Notes: generated by a model not told the origin, from the sequence alone. A DNA stretch of 16,305 nucleotides from Spirogloea muscicola (GCA_009602725.1 WELB01000039.1:1-16305), one strand, 5' to 3'; counted from the stretch's first letter, positions 1 to 9,695 are shown. Numbers and translations: made by a program.

Positions 1-1
1 G

Positions 2-256
2 TCTGGCGGCTCCGCTTGCGCCACCGCTCCCGCAGCCGTCTCCCGTCACGGGGCTCCGGCAGCGGCCCACTCCGGTCGAGGCCCGCCGCGGCGAGGCACC
101 GTGCGGCTCGTGCGCGTGCCCACGGCAAGTTGGGCGGTCTCGGCTGTGGAGCTCGGGCAAGGCGAATTGACGAGCCTACGCCAAGACCTCAGCGCGAGAT
201 GGAGCCTGCGCCTGGCGTCGGTCGGTACGGCGACGAGAATGCGCACTCACCGACAG
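2..256 (+). CDS. Possible GC-rich exon cut by the left window edge
   Basis: The frame starting at base 2 is open from the window edge to CGA CAG followed by GTGTGC, a plausible donor in phase 0. Third codon positions are strongly G/C in the segment after about 100 (it includes VRLVRVPTASWAVSAVEL), which looks more like coding than chance. It could be a 5' exon of the coiled-coil gene, since the next candidate exon (469-511) also starts in phase 0, or part of an upstream gene. Other frames are also open here because the sequence is GC-rich, so this call is weak. Confidence 0.3.
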
Positions 257-468
257 GTGTGCCAGCATCAGATCAGGTCCCTCGAGGCTCTGCGTGTTGG
301 CTGCTGACCGATTGTTGACGCTGAAGCGTGCTTCTGCCTCCCATTCTAGTGTGTGTAATGGCCTCTCTATCAGACGCTACTTGCGGCACTCTGAGGTCGT
401 GGCCCCAGCCACATTTGCTGACTGTGTGAATCGTTGACATCTCTGGCACGCACGTCAGAGTCTGGCAG

Positions 469-511
469 GCCATGGGGGCCAAGCCGCTACAAAAGCCCAC
501 AGAGGAACAAG
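469..511 (+). CDS. Candidate early exon with possible start codon at 472
   Basis: The stretch follows tctggcag and reads A-MGAKPLQKPTEEQ before donor CAAG|GTCTTA in phase 1. ATG at 472 sits in GCCATGG, a favourable initiation context, so translation may start here if upstream sequence is 5' UTR. The phase matches the next candidate exon at 644. The exon is short, so the support is mainly phase agreement. Confidence 0.35.
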
Positions 512-3500
512 GTCTTAGCCCGCGCACAGAGTGCTGGTGTGCAGATCGAGGGAAAGGTATGGCATGACAGGGTAGGCAGACATGGATGTTGGCCCACCCT
601 GTGGCACTCTCCACCTGGAGCTCGACTTCCTGCTTTCGTGCAGTGTGCCCAGCCAATGTGGGCCTTGTGGAGCTGGAGAATGCCACCGTTGTGCTTGATT
701 GTGAACCCCATCATGCGTCCTCGCAGCGCTGATGTTGGAGGGCAGTCACCTGTGCTGTGCCAGGGGGTCCTCCAAGATATTCAGGCAAACGTGCAGTCCC
801 CTTCTCTTTGGAGTCCCCAGTTCGTCAAGCAGATCACTGGTAAGCTTTAGTATTTCTTAGAAGTGAGGCCAGTAGGGGGAGAGATGTGGCTCTCCCAGTT
901 TTGACAGCAGTGGCTGTGCCCACAAAAATGACGAGGTCCGAAGTAGGTGTGGGTCAGCTGCAAGTGTCAAGCCAGGTGGGCTTGCTGAAATCAAGACTCT
1001 GCTCATGTGATGTGAATGCCCCCTAAAATATTTGCAACTCTTGCAAAGTTTGGCAGGGGAAGATCGAGGACGTATCCTGCAGTCACCTTCATCATCCCAG
1101 GACGACTGCCTGCCCACCGTGAGGTATGTTGCAGCACTCGGGACAACGGCACAACAGGCAGCTGCAAATAGCCTTAGCTGAAATGTCTTTATATCACAAC
1201 CGTATCCTACTTGCCAACCAAGGTTGACCGGAGGCCATCTGATGTACTTGCTGCTGGGTTGTCAGTGCAACTACAAAGTAAATGATGGGCCTGCATCAAT
1301 GTAAAGTCCTCCATGGGACATATCTGATATATGATGTGCCTTCTTTCGAACGCGCTTGGACCTGTCATACTGGTTTTAGTCTTCTAAGTAGGAGCTCGAG
1401 CAGCACATTCCAATCATTTGGTGCTCTCCTCAGCCTACCTTGGCACTTTTGACCTAGGCCATCTCACAATGTCTTGGAGCAATGACACCTCTATCTGTAT
1501 CATAATTGTGACGGCAACAGGAATATCTGGGGTCCTCTCCCATACAACCTCTGGGAAGGAGGTTCACCTACAGTTGAAAGAGATACTTTGGCCAGATTGC
1601 AGCAAAAGTATCAGGTCTGCTGCTGACATATCAATGCTAACTCTCACTCTCTTGAAGATCTCCGAGTAGGTTGAGTGCAATTGCGTTATCAAGCATCATT
1701 AGGTGGTCACTCCCACTTCTTGAGGCTCACTTAGCTATCATCCTGGCCTGCAGGAAGCAGAAGCTTCAGTGAGGAGTCTAAGTACGGAAGTAAAGGAGCT
1801 GCAACACCTCCTGCAAGATGCTGAGGCTCGAGCTGACAAGTTCAAGGTGACAACCAAAGACCAATCTGTCCTGGATGAGTCCACAGGCAAGCTACACATG
1901 TCAAGTATGTTTGAAGTCTAGGAAGCGGCCTCACATCCAGTCTTTACGTTGTTCAGGAAGAGGCTGCTCATGGAGCCAAGGAGCTAGAACGCAGGTCTGA
2001 GCTGGTCCAAGCCCTACTGATCGAGAAGGACTGCCTGGCAGCTAAAGTCAACGAGGTCAACTTGCAGTTTGGAAAGCATCTTCTTCATCAGGAGCCACTT
2101 ACAACAGCTGCTGTCGAAGAGCAAGCTTTGATTGCTTCGAGGTTGCACATCCTTGGACTCCTGTCCTGCCTGTCTTAACTTCTTGAGCAGACAGGATGCT
2201 AGTAGTTCATAGCTCTTAACTTAACACGTCACCTTGAACTTGCAGGGCTGAGCAGGTCACGAAAGTGCAGCTCAGAGAGCTCCAAGTGGAGCTACATCCG
2301 TTGACACAGACAAAGCTGGGTTCCACTGAAGCGCAAGATGACATCCAAGAGCTTCACATCAGTGCGTAGCCTCCACATACCCCACCGTATTTGTATGACA
2401 ATTTCTATGAATCAATAATGCGTCCCATTCATGATAGCTATAGGGTTGATGGTGGGAGCTGCAGTTGATTTCATGATTGCATTGGTGCCCGCAGACAAAA
2501 GCAACGTCACGAAGAATGACAGAGTAGGATCAGGTGCTCGAGGAGGTGCTTGGGGTTCTCACAAGATCAGATCAATACCTGGGAGCCCTACATCCACCAT
2601 GTGCCAGGCCCTGCAATTGCAATCAGCAGAGGGACTATGGCAACAGGAGAAAGCACGAGGTGTTGCAGAGATGTGCCGCCTGCTGTCAAATCATGCAGAT
2701 GGGCAAAAGGTGTCCTGCTCCGAGTTTGAGAGTGTGTGTACAAGTCCACTTGGCCTCCAACAACTTGCCGCGGACACTTCGGACAATGAGAACAGCCGGA
2801 CGACGCAGACGCCAGCAAGGCAGCTTAGCCAGAATACCACAGCAATTTCAGCAATGGATATCATCTTTGAGGGTAGACAGGATGAGCAGCAGGGAAAGCT
2901 CGCAAACAAGCTCTTGGCAGAGGCAGTTGCAGGTGCAGGAAAGGCTTATAAGGCTCAAAGAGAATTGGAGGCTGTACGTGATAAGCGAAACATGCTGCAA
3001 CTGGAGGTGGTCAAGTTGCAGAGGGTCCTTGACAAAGTACACAAGGAGAATGCTAAGCTGCCGGAACAGCTCAATCGTCTTGCGCATGCATCAGAGGAGC
3101 GCATGAGGGAACTGGTAGAGGAGAAGGAGGAGCTACTAGCTGCCAGGGAAGAAGTCGGAAATCTACTGCGGAGGGAGGTGGAGCAGCTGAAGCAGGCCTT
3201 GGCAGCATCCCAAGTTGGCCAACAGTGTCTACAGATGTCAAATACAGGGGCGTCAAAGCTTCCACCACACCCTGTGAGAACAGGAGGCCTTCTAGATGTC
3301 GTTAATGAGCTACAGGTTTCTCTGAAGGTGCAGAGGGAGCACAAAGAACAGTTGGAGCAGGCAACCTATGCTAGCCAAGGTGTGGCGAGGAGACTCGAGT
3401 TTGAAAACGCATGCTATGTCCAGGTAATCGTTGCTGGTGTTGCCTAATAGCTTCTATGGAGAAGAGGGCAGCCACGTGCCGTAATACATGTTGCAATGTT

Positions 3501-6500
3501 TCAATACATGTTCCAATGGCATCTATGCCAGCATCCTCATTGTTTCATGATATATCTGTCTGAAGCCATTACTGTGCAGGCATCACTCAGAATTAGCGTA
3601 CCCATGCTTCCGTATTTGCTAATGCAATCATCTAAAGTAGGACGTGAAGGCATCTGAGCATCACCCAGACTTGATCCATGACTGTGTTGATGCTGATTGA
3701 TAGGTGATTGAAGAACTGAGAGATCAACTGCAGTCAGCAGCTCAGTCTATCAGTGGCTTAAACACTTGGCACAGGTTGCAGGACAGTCTCTCTTTCACTG
3801 AAGCAGAATCCGCTGGACGGCAAGAAGAGGCTGGGTCATTCATCACACAGCTGCAGACTGAGCTGCAATGCTTAGTGGAGCAGGTTAGGGGATGCACTTA
3901 TTCTTGCAACTTTTCCAACTCAGTAAGAAGCCGCACATGCAGTGTACACTGCAACTCAAGAATGATCAGGTGCATAGGTACTGGCAGAGGCGGAGGTGTT
4001 AGCCAGTGCACTCTTCACTTGTCCTTCTGACTCACAGAATCAATGAAACTTCTTTGAAGAAGTTGAGAAGACACTGCCTTTACAGAAGCAGGCCACACTC
4101 AGACAAGTTCGTCAAAGCCTTGACACCCAGTGATGCATGTGTCCTGGTGCAGAAATCAAAGGAGTTGGAAGAGCTGCAGACAATGCACATGCAAGCCACT
4201 GCAGACTTAATGTACAGACATACACAGCAAATCGCAGCAAGTGAGGTAAAGGACAACTGGGTGTAGCTCGCCCAACAAGCTGACTGCAGAATCTGGTCTC
4301 GCGTATTGATATGTTTCTTCCATTGCACAGCCCTGCCGAATGAATTTCTTGCATTGTATTTACTCTTCTCAGCACAAGTACCAAACGGCAGCATGGGAGA
4401 TTCAGGATCTCCGTGAGCAACTCGAGGAGGTGAATTCTACGCTTGAGGTGAATGCAACAGATTTTTCGACCAATCCCTTGTTGAGTGTTAGTACTTGGGC
4501 ACGGCTAAGCCATACATCAAGGCCTACTTTAGTGTAATATGCTCAACAACCAAAGGTCGGAGACATAAGAACCAAACATATCAGTAGCTTTGGATCAGTA
4601 CAATTGATGGATAGTTCCTAAAAGTTGCGTGCTTTGGACCGTCACATCTGCTGATGAGCTAGTAGTCCTGCCGGCCTGTGTCCTTCACTATTAGTAAATT
4701 CTGCTAGGACTTGTGGGTCTGGGAAGCTGAAGGAGAAGGAGATAAGTGCAACCAGGGCAGAAGCTGGAGACGCTGTGTGTGAGCTCTTTCTGGCAGCACA
4801 AATTACAAACGAAACTGCAGACGATTATCGAAAAGCCCAGCGCATAATCTGCTGCACACAGGCAGAGGTACTGTCACATCCTAGAGCCTCATTGTGTCTG
4901 CCCTTATCCAGGCCTTGCCATAGTTGGTAACTTATTATGTGCTGACATCCTGCAGATGAAGCAACAGCATGAAGCACATGCGCTCCTCTTCAGTGAGCGG
5001 ATGCAATTGCAACAGACTCTCCAATCCTCCGTTAGTCTGAACGAGAAAGTAAGACATCATGATGAGCAGGGCATGGGCTTCATGTTGTCAGAACATGCTG
5101 AAGGTCTCCTGTCTGCTTGCAGAGGAGTACTGATTCCCTGAGGATGGAATGTACAGAACCTAATGCCAGGCATGAGGAGTGGCAGTGTGCAGAGCTTAGG
5201 GCTCTTCGGAAAGTAGTAGAGGTTGCGGAGAATCAGGTATTTCCAGTGGACAGCTGCGCTGTCTTAATCATGTCTGCTCATGTGCACCAGATTCGCACAG
5301 GTAACACCTGAATACGACATGACTCAGATTCTATTAACGGGGGCCTATGTGCCCACTTTGGCTTTTGTTGCTCTTCCATGTGCCAGGCTACTGCGCGCGC
5401 TCAATTTCCAGATGGTACCCAGCAAGTCTCATTCGAGTCAAAGTCAGAGAAGGAACTGGGAGGACAATGCGAGCTGCGGGCAGCAGCAAACACCATCTGG
5501 TCGGAGTCTCAGGTAGGTAGCTCGCTCGTGCCTGGCCACAAGGTGCAAAGTATGCAAAAGGTCAAGAATTGACTTTGTCTTTTCTGGCCCTTAGAACGTT
5601 GACCTGAAATATGTACACAGCTGCATGATCAGTCTGATACTATCCAAGCTTGCCAGGCAGAACAGCAAGAGGTGCGCGTCCCAAAGGCTGCGTCCGAGAA
5701 ACAACTGGAGAGTGTTGAGATGGGGCTCAGTCAATCAAACAATTTGCTTGCAGCAGCACAACAGAAGGTCAGTCACAAGTCTATGCAATTCACGGTGTCA
5801 GTTACGATCTCATGAAAAATGCTGACAGCAACTTGAGCTCGTGTATGGTGGAGTAAAGAGAAGCGACTGGGCTCATGTTGAACGAGATTGCTTGACCAGT
5901 CTTTCCAGAAGCAGGCTCGCATTGCAGAGCTGATGCAAGAAAAAGGGCAGGTAGCTGATCAGCTTCGGTCAGCCATGCAGCTGGTAGAGCAGGTAAGCAG
6001 AAAGCTCGTTTCTGTCCCAAGTGCCAATTAGCAACAAACAGTCTCTTCCAAAGTTGCCTTCTTGTACCGAGCTTCTTGCACCAAGCAGTATCTGTGCTAA
6101 AGGTACATCCTCATATCAATTGCCAAGGCTGACTTTTGCTGATGTATTCAATGTCCTCCAGTTCAAGAGTATTGTAGCGGACCTGGAGGAGCTTTTCTGC
6201 CTTGAAGCTGATGTAAGCGCTCTGAAGTCATCCAAAGGGCATTTTTGTACAGTGGCGCCTCTACAGGATGCTTGGTGCAAGCAGAGATCAGAAGTGCTGT
6301 ACAGAAGCCAAGTCTGGCTGATTATTCATGCTGTCCTCTTGTACATGTGCTCGCTTGGCAAACGTCCAGAACAACAAGGCCAGGGAGAAAGAGAGCATGG
6401 TGGTTAATATGGAGGAGAAGGCCAATCTTCTGAACGAGCTACAAACAGCGAAGGAGCTCCTTGAGGTTCCGTGCATGAATGGCAATCTGAACAGTCATGC

Positions 6501-9500
6501 CAAATTGACAGCAACATTGTCCTGACAGCAACATGCAATCAGGAAAGCTTACAGTCTAGTGGCTGCAATGATCTGCAGGCTTGTCTAGGGGCACTACAGG
6601 ATCAGTCTGAGGATGCGGAAGCTGCTCTTTGCAAGGTGTGAATCCAGAAGCTTCCACTATGGCCGACACTGCCATCGGAAGCTATATGAACTGATGCCAT
6701 GTCTAACGTGCTCCTGAGTCTGGATCAGGTGGAGCATCTTAGTACATCAGCAATGCAGGAAAGATTGACATCTGCTGCTGAGATTGCGGCGCTTGTTCAA
6801 GATAAGGCAATGCTTGAGAGTTCCGTATCAAGGTAAGAGCAATATTGCTTGTTCATACTGGCTAAAGCAGTAGTGATTGTGAAGAACGCTTCTCTTGGTC
6901 AAGACCTCAAGTATTGTAGCACGCACGCCACAAGCTCCATGTGCACTGATCTCGTTGGTGTCTTTCCTGCTAGGAACATCAGTTTGAGAGAGGAATTAGT
7001 AGACCAGGAAACAGCGAAGCAGCTCGCTGAAGAAGAAGGTAGAGCCGCCATGCACTTGTTGCAGGTATGACATGATTACTGTTAACCCCATCCACCACGT
7101 ACTAGTGGATCTTTTTCACCTGCCTGACAGCAGTTATACATGCATGTGACATGGCCAAAGTATCCATATCACCATGCAATCAAGCAAGTAGAGGACAATG
7201 TGGGCAGCTTGGAGGTGATGATGGAGCACGTCACAAGCAAGCATGCTAAGCCAGCGGCATGTTTGCCTGCCTCTCCAATGCAGACTGCACATCAAAGGGA
7301 GCTCGAGTCAAGGGACAAAGCCTCACAGGAGATCATACAGCATTTGAATGTGGATGCAGAACGCTTCAAGGCCGGCTACAGAAGGTCCACACCATTATTA
7401 TAGGCTCACCTACTTAATATGAGTCTGCAGAAGTTCCTCCCACTGCAGCATACCTGTTGCTGACTTGCTGCATCAAGTTGGTGCTTACATAGCAAAGGCT
7501 GGTGCAGGCTGCGGAAAGAGATTGATCAGCTTGGCGAGTACATGGGACTGGAGGCTGGCGTGCAAGTGCAGTACGGCAAGGAGCTTCAGCTGCAAAATGA
7601 GGTGCTGAGCATGCTGAAGGGCAGTATATTCTAGAGCCTTTTACCAAGTATGGCTCTGTGAAGAGGCCTACGTGAAATCAGATGATAGATGTTGTACCTA
7701 ATGGGTGCTCAAGGATTCACTCATTTCATCTGTTAAGTGTCCTTACAACAGGCGTTGATGTCAGAGGTGGCTCAGTTGAAGGAGATGGGCCATGCTCGTA
7801 CTGACGCAGAGCTTAAGCAAGAGCACTGTATACAGAAGCTTCTTCAACACCAGAGTGTGTGCATGAAAGTTTACCATCTACTTCTCTTCACATCATTGCG
7901 GGTTAGTGCAAACACCTTCCTGGCTAGACAATGGCGACTCGTAATTACAGCAGTTGTCGCAAAAATCTCCCCGCACTTTTAAACATCATCTGATTTCCTT
8001 GGGTGACCTGTAAGCTACTTCTTGTCACCTTCAGGCACTAGCGAATATGAAAGACGAAGAAATTGCTGCAAGCTGCTCAAAGACCAGGAGTGCTATAGAA
8101 GATCTGGCCAGGATCAAAGTGGACCTAGCAGCTGCTTCGGACAGGAATGTCTTCCTCAGCAAGGTAATTGTGATGTACTCTTGAGTTGTGTATGAGGACT
8201 TTGCCCTCAATCCTGGTACTTTTGCATTATTTTCCCTGTTTTCCCTGCAATGCTTATGCTCTTCGCAATTCTGCGTTGTCAAAGCAGAGTCTGGAGGAGC
8301 TGCAAAATCATGCTGCAGCACAGTTGGCAACAGAGAGATCAGCTCTTCAACAAAGCGGCGAGGAGCTTGCAAGTCTGAAAGCTCAGATGCAGCTACAATT
8401 GCAGGCACAAGACCACGAGATTTCGAGTTTGCAGAGTGAGGTAGTTACATTGGCTGAGGTAGTCCAAGCAAAGGAGGCCCAACTTGCTGAGTCCCAAAGA
8501 GACCGAACAACAAGCAGATTACATACTCAATCCTTGGAAGGCTCTGTACATGAGTTGACCACTGCACTGGCTGAAAAGGTGGTGGAAGTAACCGAGAAAG
8601 AACAGATAATCTCGAATCTAAGACAGCAGGTCTTAGAGAAGGAAGAGGCGCTCGACGAGAACAAGCGCCAACAGAGCGGTTTTCAGGCCGGGTTAGAGGA
8701 GCAGATGCTAGAGCTGAGGAGGGAGCTCAAAGAGAAGAAGGCCCAGGATGCTAAGCAACAGGAGGAGATAACGAAGTTGTGCCTCAAGGTGGAGAAGGCC
8801 AAGGAGGATGTCACAAAACAGAGGCATGTGCTAGAGATGGAGCTAGCAAAGGTGAGTGCTATTTAACTTGCCAAGTTCCCTCCCATTGATGAAGCAAGTA
8901 TAACATGGGTGCATGGCACTATGTATCAGTTTTGCTTTTCTTGACTAAACATCTGATGGCTGCTAGGTCGAAAAGAGCAAGCGTACGTCTGAGGAGAAGC
9001 TGAGGGCAATCCAGAGAGCTCACGAGGACATGACTCAGAGGTTTCTTGCCTCTGCTGCAACTGAATCAAGCATAGGTTGACTGTTTATGTGGTCTGGGCA
9101 AATGTATCTGTTTGCATTGCCTTAAGTGGCATGCTCAGGAGTAATGACTTGCTTGCTGGACATTGTGTTCTTTCTGGAAGGGTGTCAATACGGGACGAGC
9201 AGCTACTGAAAGCAGAGGAACAGCAATCGAAGTTGCTGGCCAATCTACAAAAGGCTGAGAAGGAGGTACTTGGCAGTAAAAGCTAGGCACATGAATGGCA
9301 AGCTTCGACTTAGCACCAAACCGCCACTTGAATCATTTGTGTAGGATAACGAAGCAAATGGCATGCCAGTGATTGGCCTGTCCTCACTTGGCCTGCAAAA
9401 TCACGCGGCAGGTGAGCCTGCTTGGTGACGAAGTGGAAGACCTGCGGTCAGAACTGCAACTGGTTGCCGACGCACTCGATCACCACAAAGAGGCAGTGGC

Positions 9501-9695
9501 CTCTCTGAAAGGGGTAAGTCCTGTATGCTGGATAAGAGGGTACTTTGCAGCACATTGAAGATTACTTGGCTTTTACATCATCAAGGGAAGGGGTGTGAGG
9601 GGCTACCAGAGCTTCTTATAAGCTACTGTTGCAATGTGTGCAACCAGATGAGAGCAATTGGTGTGCGCATCAAAGGACTGCTTGGAGAAGACTAA
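472..9695 (+). CDS. Large multi-exon gene for a long coiled-coil protein (spliced gene span)
   Basis: About 30 exons join in consistent phase into roughly 1,480 residues. Best exon set: 472-511, 644-700, 741-839, 1057-1123, 1581-1614, 1754-1846, 1957-2141, 2246-2361, 2495-3423, 3704-3883, 4153-4245, 4373-4429, 4727-4867, 4956-5048, 5123-5236, 5387-5512, 5621-5767, 5909-5992, 6162-6212, 6370-6465, 6579-6635, 6729-6832, 6974-7064, 7185-7384, 7508-7601, 7752-7868, 8035-8163, 8288-8851, 8967-9040, 9181-9265, 9345-9368, 9412-9513, 9648-9695. Nearly all have an AG before and GT after. The translation is rich in E, Q, K, L and A with heptad-like spacing of Leu, typical of golgin-, kinesin-tail- or myosin-tail-like scaffolds, but I see no motor, SMC or other catalytic domain and no transmembrane segment. 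A structural or tethering role is inference from composition only. The first three exons, 9345-9368 and the tail are the weak parts. Confidence is for the gene as a whole, not every boundary. Confidence 0.72.
644..839 (+). CDS. Early exon pair with an internal frame change
   Basis: A strong acceptor (ttcctgctttcgtgcag) opens a frame reading PANVGLVELENATVVLD. That frame meets TGA near 731. A different frame takes over and reads SPVLCQGVLQDIQANV, then QFVKQIT, up to donor ACTG|GTAAGC at 839. A GT...AG intron of only 40 nt (701-740) would reconcile them as exons 644-700 and 741-839, and both outer phases then fit their neighbours. An assembly indel is the alternative. I recognise no domain. Confidence 0.45.
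840..1580 (+). other. Introns around one short exon (1057-1123)
   Basis: The exon at 1057-1123 follows ttggcag and reads GEDRGRILQSPSSSQDDC, ending at AG|GTATGT in phase 2. Its start phase (1) matches the exon ending at 839. The rest, 840-1056 and 1124-1580, has no frame with coding character on either strand. A + frame open at 1418-1669 is intronic: its composition is unlike the gene and it crosses the exon at 1581-1614 in the wrong frame. Confidence 0.55.
1581..1614 (+). CDS. 34-nt microexon of the coiled-coil gene
   Basis: After acceptor gttgaaag the sequence reads DTLARLQQKYQ and ends CAG|GTCTGC. The entry phase (one base completing AG+A) matches the exon ending at 1123, and the exit phase 0 matches the exon starting at 1754. 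The peptide has the same Leu/Gln/Lys character as the following exon. It is too short to appear as an ordinary open frame and was found by phase matching. Confidence 0.6.
1754..2361 (+). CDS. Coiled-coil exons 1754-1846, 1957-2141, 2246-2361
   Basis: Three exons with good borders: cctgcag|GAA to AAG|GTGACA, gttcag|GAA to TCGAG|GTTGCA, and cttgcag|GGC to ATCA|GTGCGT. Phases run 0-0, 0-2, 2-1. Peptides such as STEVKELQHLLQDAEARADK and GAKELERRSELVQALLIEKD are clear amphipathic helices with Leu at a/d-like positions. The junction codon AG|G restores Arg before AEQVTKVQLRELQVEL. This is the start of the confidently coding part of the gene. Confidence 0.75.
2495..3423 (+). CDS. Largest coiled-coil exon (310 codons)
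   Basis: Enters after gtgcccgcag with two bases completing the codon left by ATC A at 2361, and ends CAG|GTAATC in phase 0. The first ~120 residues are Ser/Thr/Gln/Gly-rich and probably unstructured. From about codon 130 it is a long uninterrupted helix, for example AQRELEAVRDKRNMLQLEVV and MRELVEEKEELLAAREEVGN. A GLLDVVNELQVSLKVQREHK segment closes the exon. No stop in 929 nt, which is far longer than the neighbouring exons. Confidence 0.82.
3704..3883 (+). CDS. Coiled-coil exon, 60 codons
   Basis: Acceptor gattgatag, reading VIEELRDQLQSAAQSIS and later EEAGSFITQLQTELQCLVEQ, donor CAG|GTTAGG. Symmetric phase 0-0. It continues the helix from the exon ending at 3423. The 280-nt intron before it (3424-3703) has no coding signal. 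Confidence 0.75.
4047..4245 (+). CDS. Coiled-coil exon 4153-4245 and a likely small exon before it
   Basis: The secure part is 4153-4245 (KSKELEELQTMHMQATADLM; ggtgcag acceptor, GAG|GTAAAG donor, phase 0-0). Upstream, roughly 4047-4107, another frame reads KTLPLQKQATLRQ ending CAA|GTTCGT in phase 0. It has the same composition and would join cleanly, but would need a 45-nt intron. The + frame that runs straight through 4030-4245 is a rival reading. The upstream boundary is therefore unsettled. Confidence 0.55.
4373..5048 (+). CDS. Coiled-coil exons 4373-4429, 4727-4867, 4956-5048
   Basis: All three are phase 0-0 (19, 47 and 31 codons). Borders are cttctcag|CAC to GAG|GTGAAT, gggaag|CTG to GAG|GTACTG, and cctgcag|ATG to AAA|GTAAGA. 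Peptides include WEIQDLREQLEE, LKEKEISATRAEAGDAVCEL and ERMQLQQTLQSSVSLNEK. The acceptor at 4726 lacks a good pyrimidine tract. The 297-nt intron at 4430-4726 holds nothing I can identify. Confidence 0.7.
5123..5992 (+). CDS. Coiled-coil exons 5123-5236, 5387-5512, 5621-5767, 5909-5992
   Basis: Four consecutive symmetric phase-0 exons (38, 42, 49, 28 codons), each with NNcag or ccag before and GT after (GTATTT, GTAGGT, GTCAGT, GTAAGC). Peptides: CAELRALRKVVEVAENQ, SEKELGGQCELRAAANTIW, EKQLESVEMGLSQSNNLLAA, RIAELMQEKGQVADQLRSAM. Introns are 108-150 nt. Every exon can be removed without shifting the frame. Confidence 0.75.
6162..6832 (+). CDS. Coiled-coil exons 6162-6212, 6370-6465, 6579-6635, 6729-6832
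   Basis: Short exons of 17, 32, 19 and about 35 codons. The first three are phase 0-0; the last ends TCA AG|GTAAGA in phase 2. Peptides: FKSIVADLEELFCLEAD, MEEKANLLNELQTAKELLE, LQDQSEDAEAALCK, TSAAEIAALVQDKAMLES. The acceptors (gtcctccag, cgtccag, atctgcag, ggatcag) are acceptable. Intervening DNA of 94-157 nt is non-coding in appearance. Confidence 0.72.
6974..7384 (+). CDS. Coiled-coil exons 6974-7064 and 7185-7384
   Basis: The first completes Arg across AG|G and reads REELVDQETAKQLAEEEGRA to CAG|GTATGA. The second follows caatcaag and reads KQVEDNVGSLE, then ELESRDKASQEIIQHL and DAERFKAGYRR, ending in phase 2. Inside it, 7215-7283 is a possible 69-nt GT...AG intron in phase 0. It is a multiple of three with no stop, so retention adds 23 less helix-like residues and removal keeps the frame. 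Confidence 0.68.
7508..8163 (+). CDS. Coiled-coil exons 7508-7601, 7752-7868, 8035-8163
   Basis: The first joins as AG|G and reads LRKEIDQLGEYMGLEAGVQV. I end it at GAG|GTGCTG (7601) because phase 0 then fits the strong acceptor ccttacaacag before ALMSEVAQLKEMGHARTDAE. A later donor at 7624 would be out of phase with it. The end of the second exon is uncertain (ATGAAA|GTTTAC at 7868, or CGG|GTTAGT near 7900). The third reads ALANMKDEEIAASCSKTRSA to AAG|GTAATT. Confidence 0.62.
8288..8851 (+). CDS. Second-largest coiled-coil exon (188 codons)
   Basis: After gtcaaagcag it reads SLEELQNHAAAQLATERSAL and stays helical to ELAK|GTGAGT. Segments such as LQAQDHEISSLQSEVVTLAE, EKEQIISNLRQQVLEKEEAL and EEQMLELRRELKEKKAQ show dense Glu/Lys/Gln with hydrophobic residues at 3-4 spacing, the clearest continuous coiled coil in the protein. 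Phase 0-0. No Pro breaks over most of its length. Confidence 0.85.
8967..9265 (+). CDS. Coiled-coil exons 8967-9040 and 9181-9265
   Basis: Exon 8967-9040 (ggctgctag acceptor) reads RTSEEKLRAIQRAHEDMTQ and ends AG|GTTTCT in phase 2. Exon 9181-9265 restores Arg and reads SIRDEQLLKAEEQQSKLLAN to GAG|GTACTT. I prefer the donor at 9041 over a run-on to the TGA near 9078 because only it matches the phase of the next exon. Confidence 0.7.
9345..9368 (+). CDS. Possible 24-nt microexon
   Basis: Between gtgtag and GTGATT lies a phase-0 stretch reading DNEANGMP. Including it leaves the frame intact, as does skipping it, so the sequence cannot decide. Its composition is unlike the neighbouring helices. 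Confidence 0.25.
9412..9513 (+). CDS. Last clear coiled-coil exon
   Basis: Acceptor cacgcggcag, donor GGG|GTAAGT, phase 0-0. Reads LLGDEVEDLRSELQLVADAL and HHKEAVASLKG. This is the last exon with obvious heptad character. What follows it is disputed (see 9648-9695 and 10170-10340). Confidence 0.75.
9648..9695 (+). CDS. Candidate terminal exon of the coiled-coil gene (option A)
   Basis: After gtgcaaccag a phase-0 stretch reads MRAIGVRIKGLLGED and stops at TAA. It joins directly to the exon ending at 9513. A downstream AATAAA (10048-10053) and TGTAA (10089-10093), the latter the usual polyadenylation motif of green algae, would give a 3' UTR of about 400 nt. The rival ending is at 10170-10340. 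Confidence 0.4.
   Translation: MRAIGVRIKGLLGED

Noticed and set aside
1418-1669. 83-codon + open frame
   Set aside because: It lies in the intron between 1123 and 1581, has unlike composition, and overlaps the phase-matched microexon in a different frame.
1847-1905. Extension of exon 1754-1846 through a coding-like stretch to a strong GTATGT donor
   Set aside because: It would end in phase 1, while the next exon (1957) is open only in phase 0; the GTGACA donor at 1847 fits.
2534-3106. 190-codon + frame overlapping the large exon
   Set aside because: A shadow of the 2495-3423 exon in another frame; Ser/Arg/Cys-rich with no phase-compatible neighbours.
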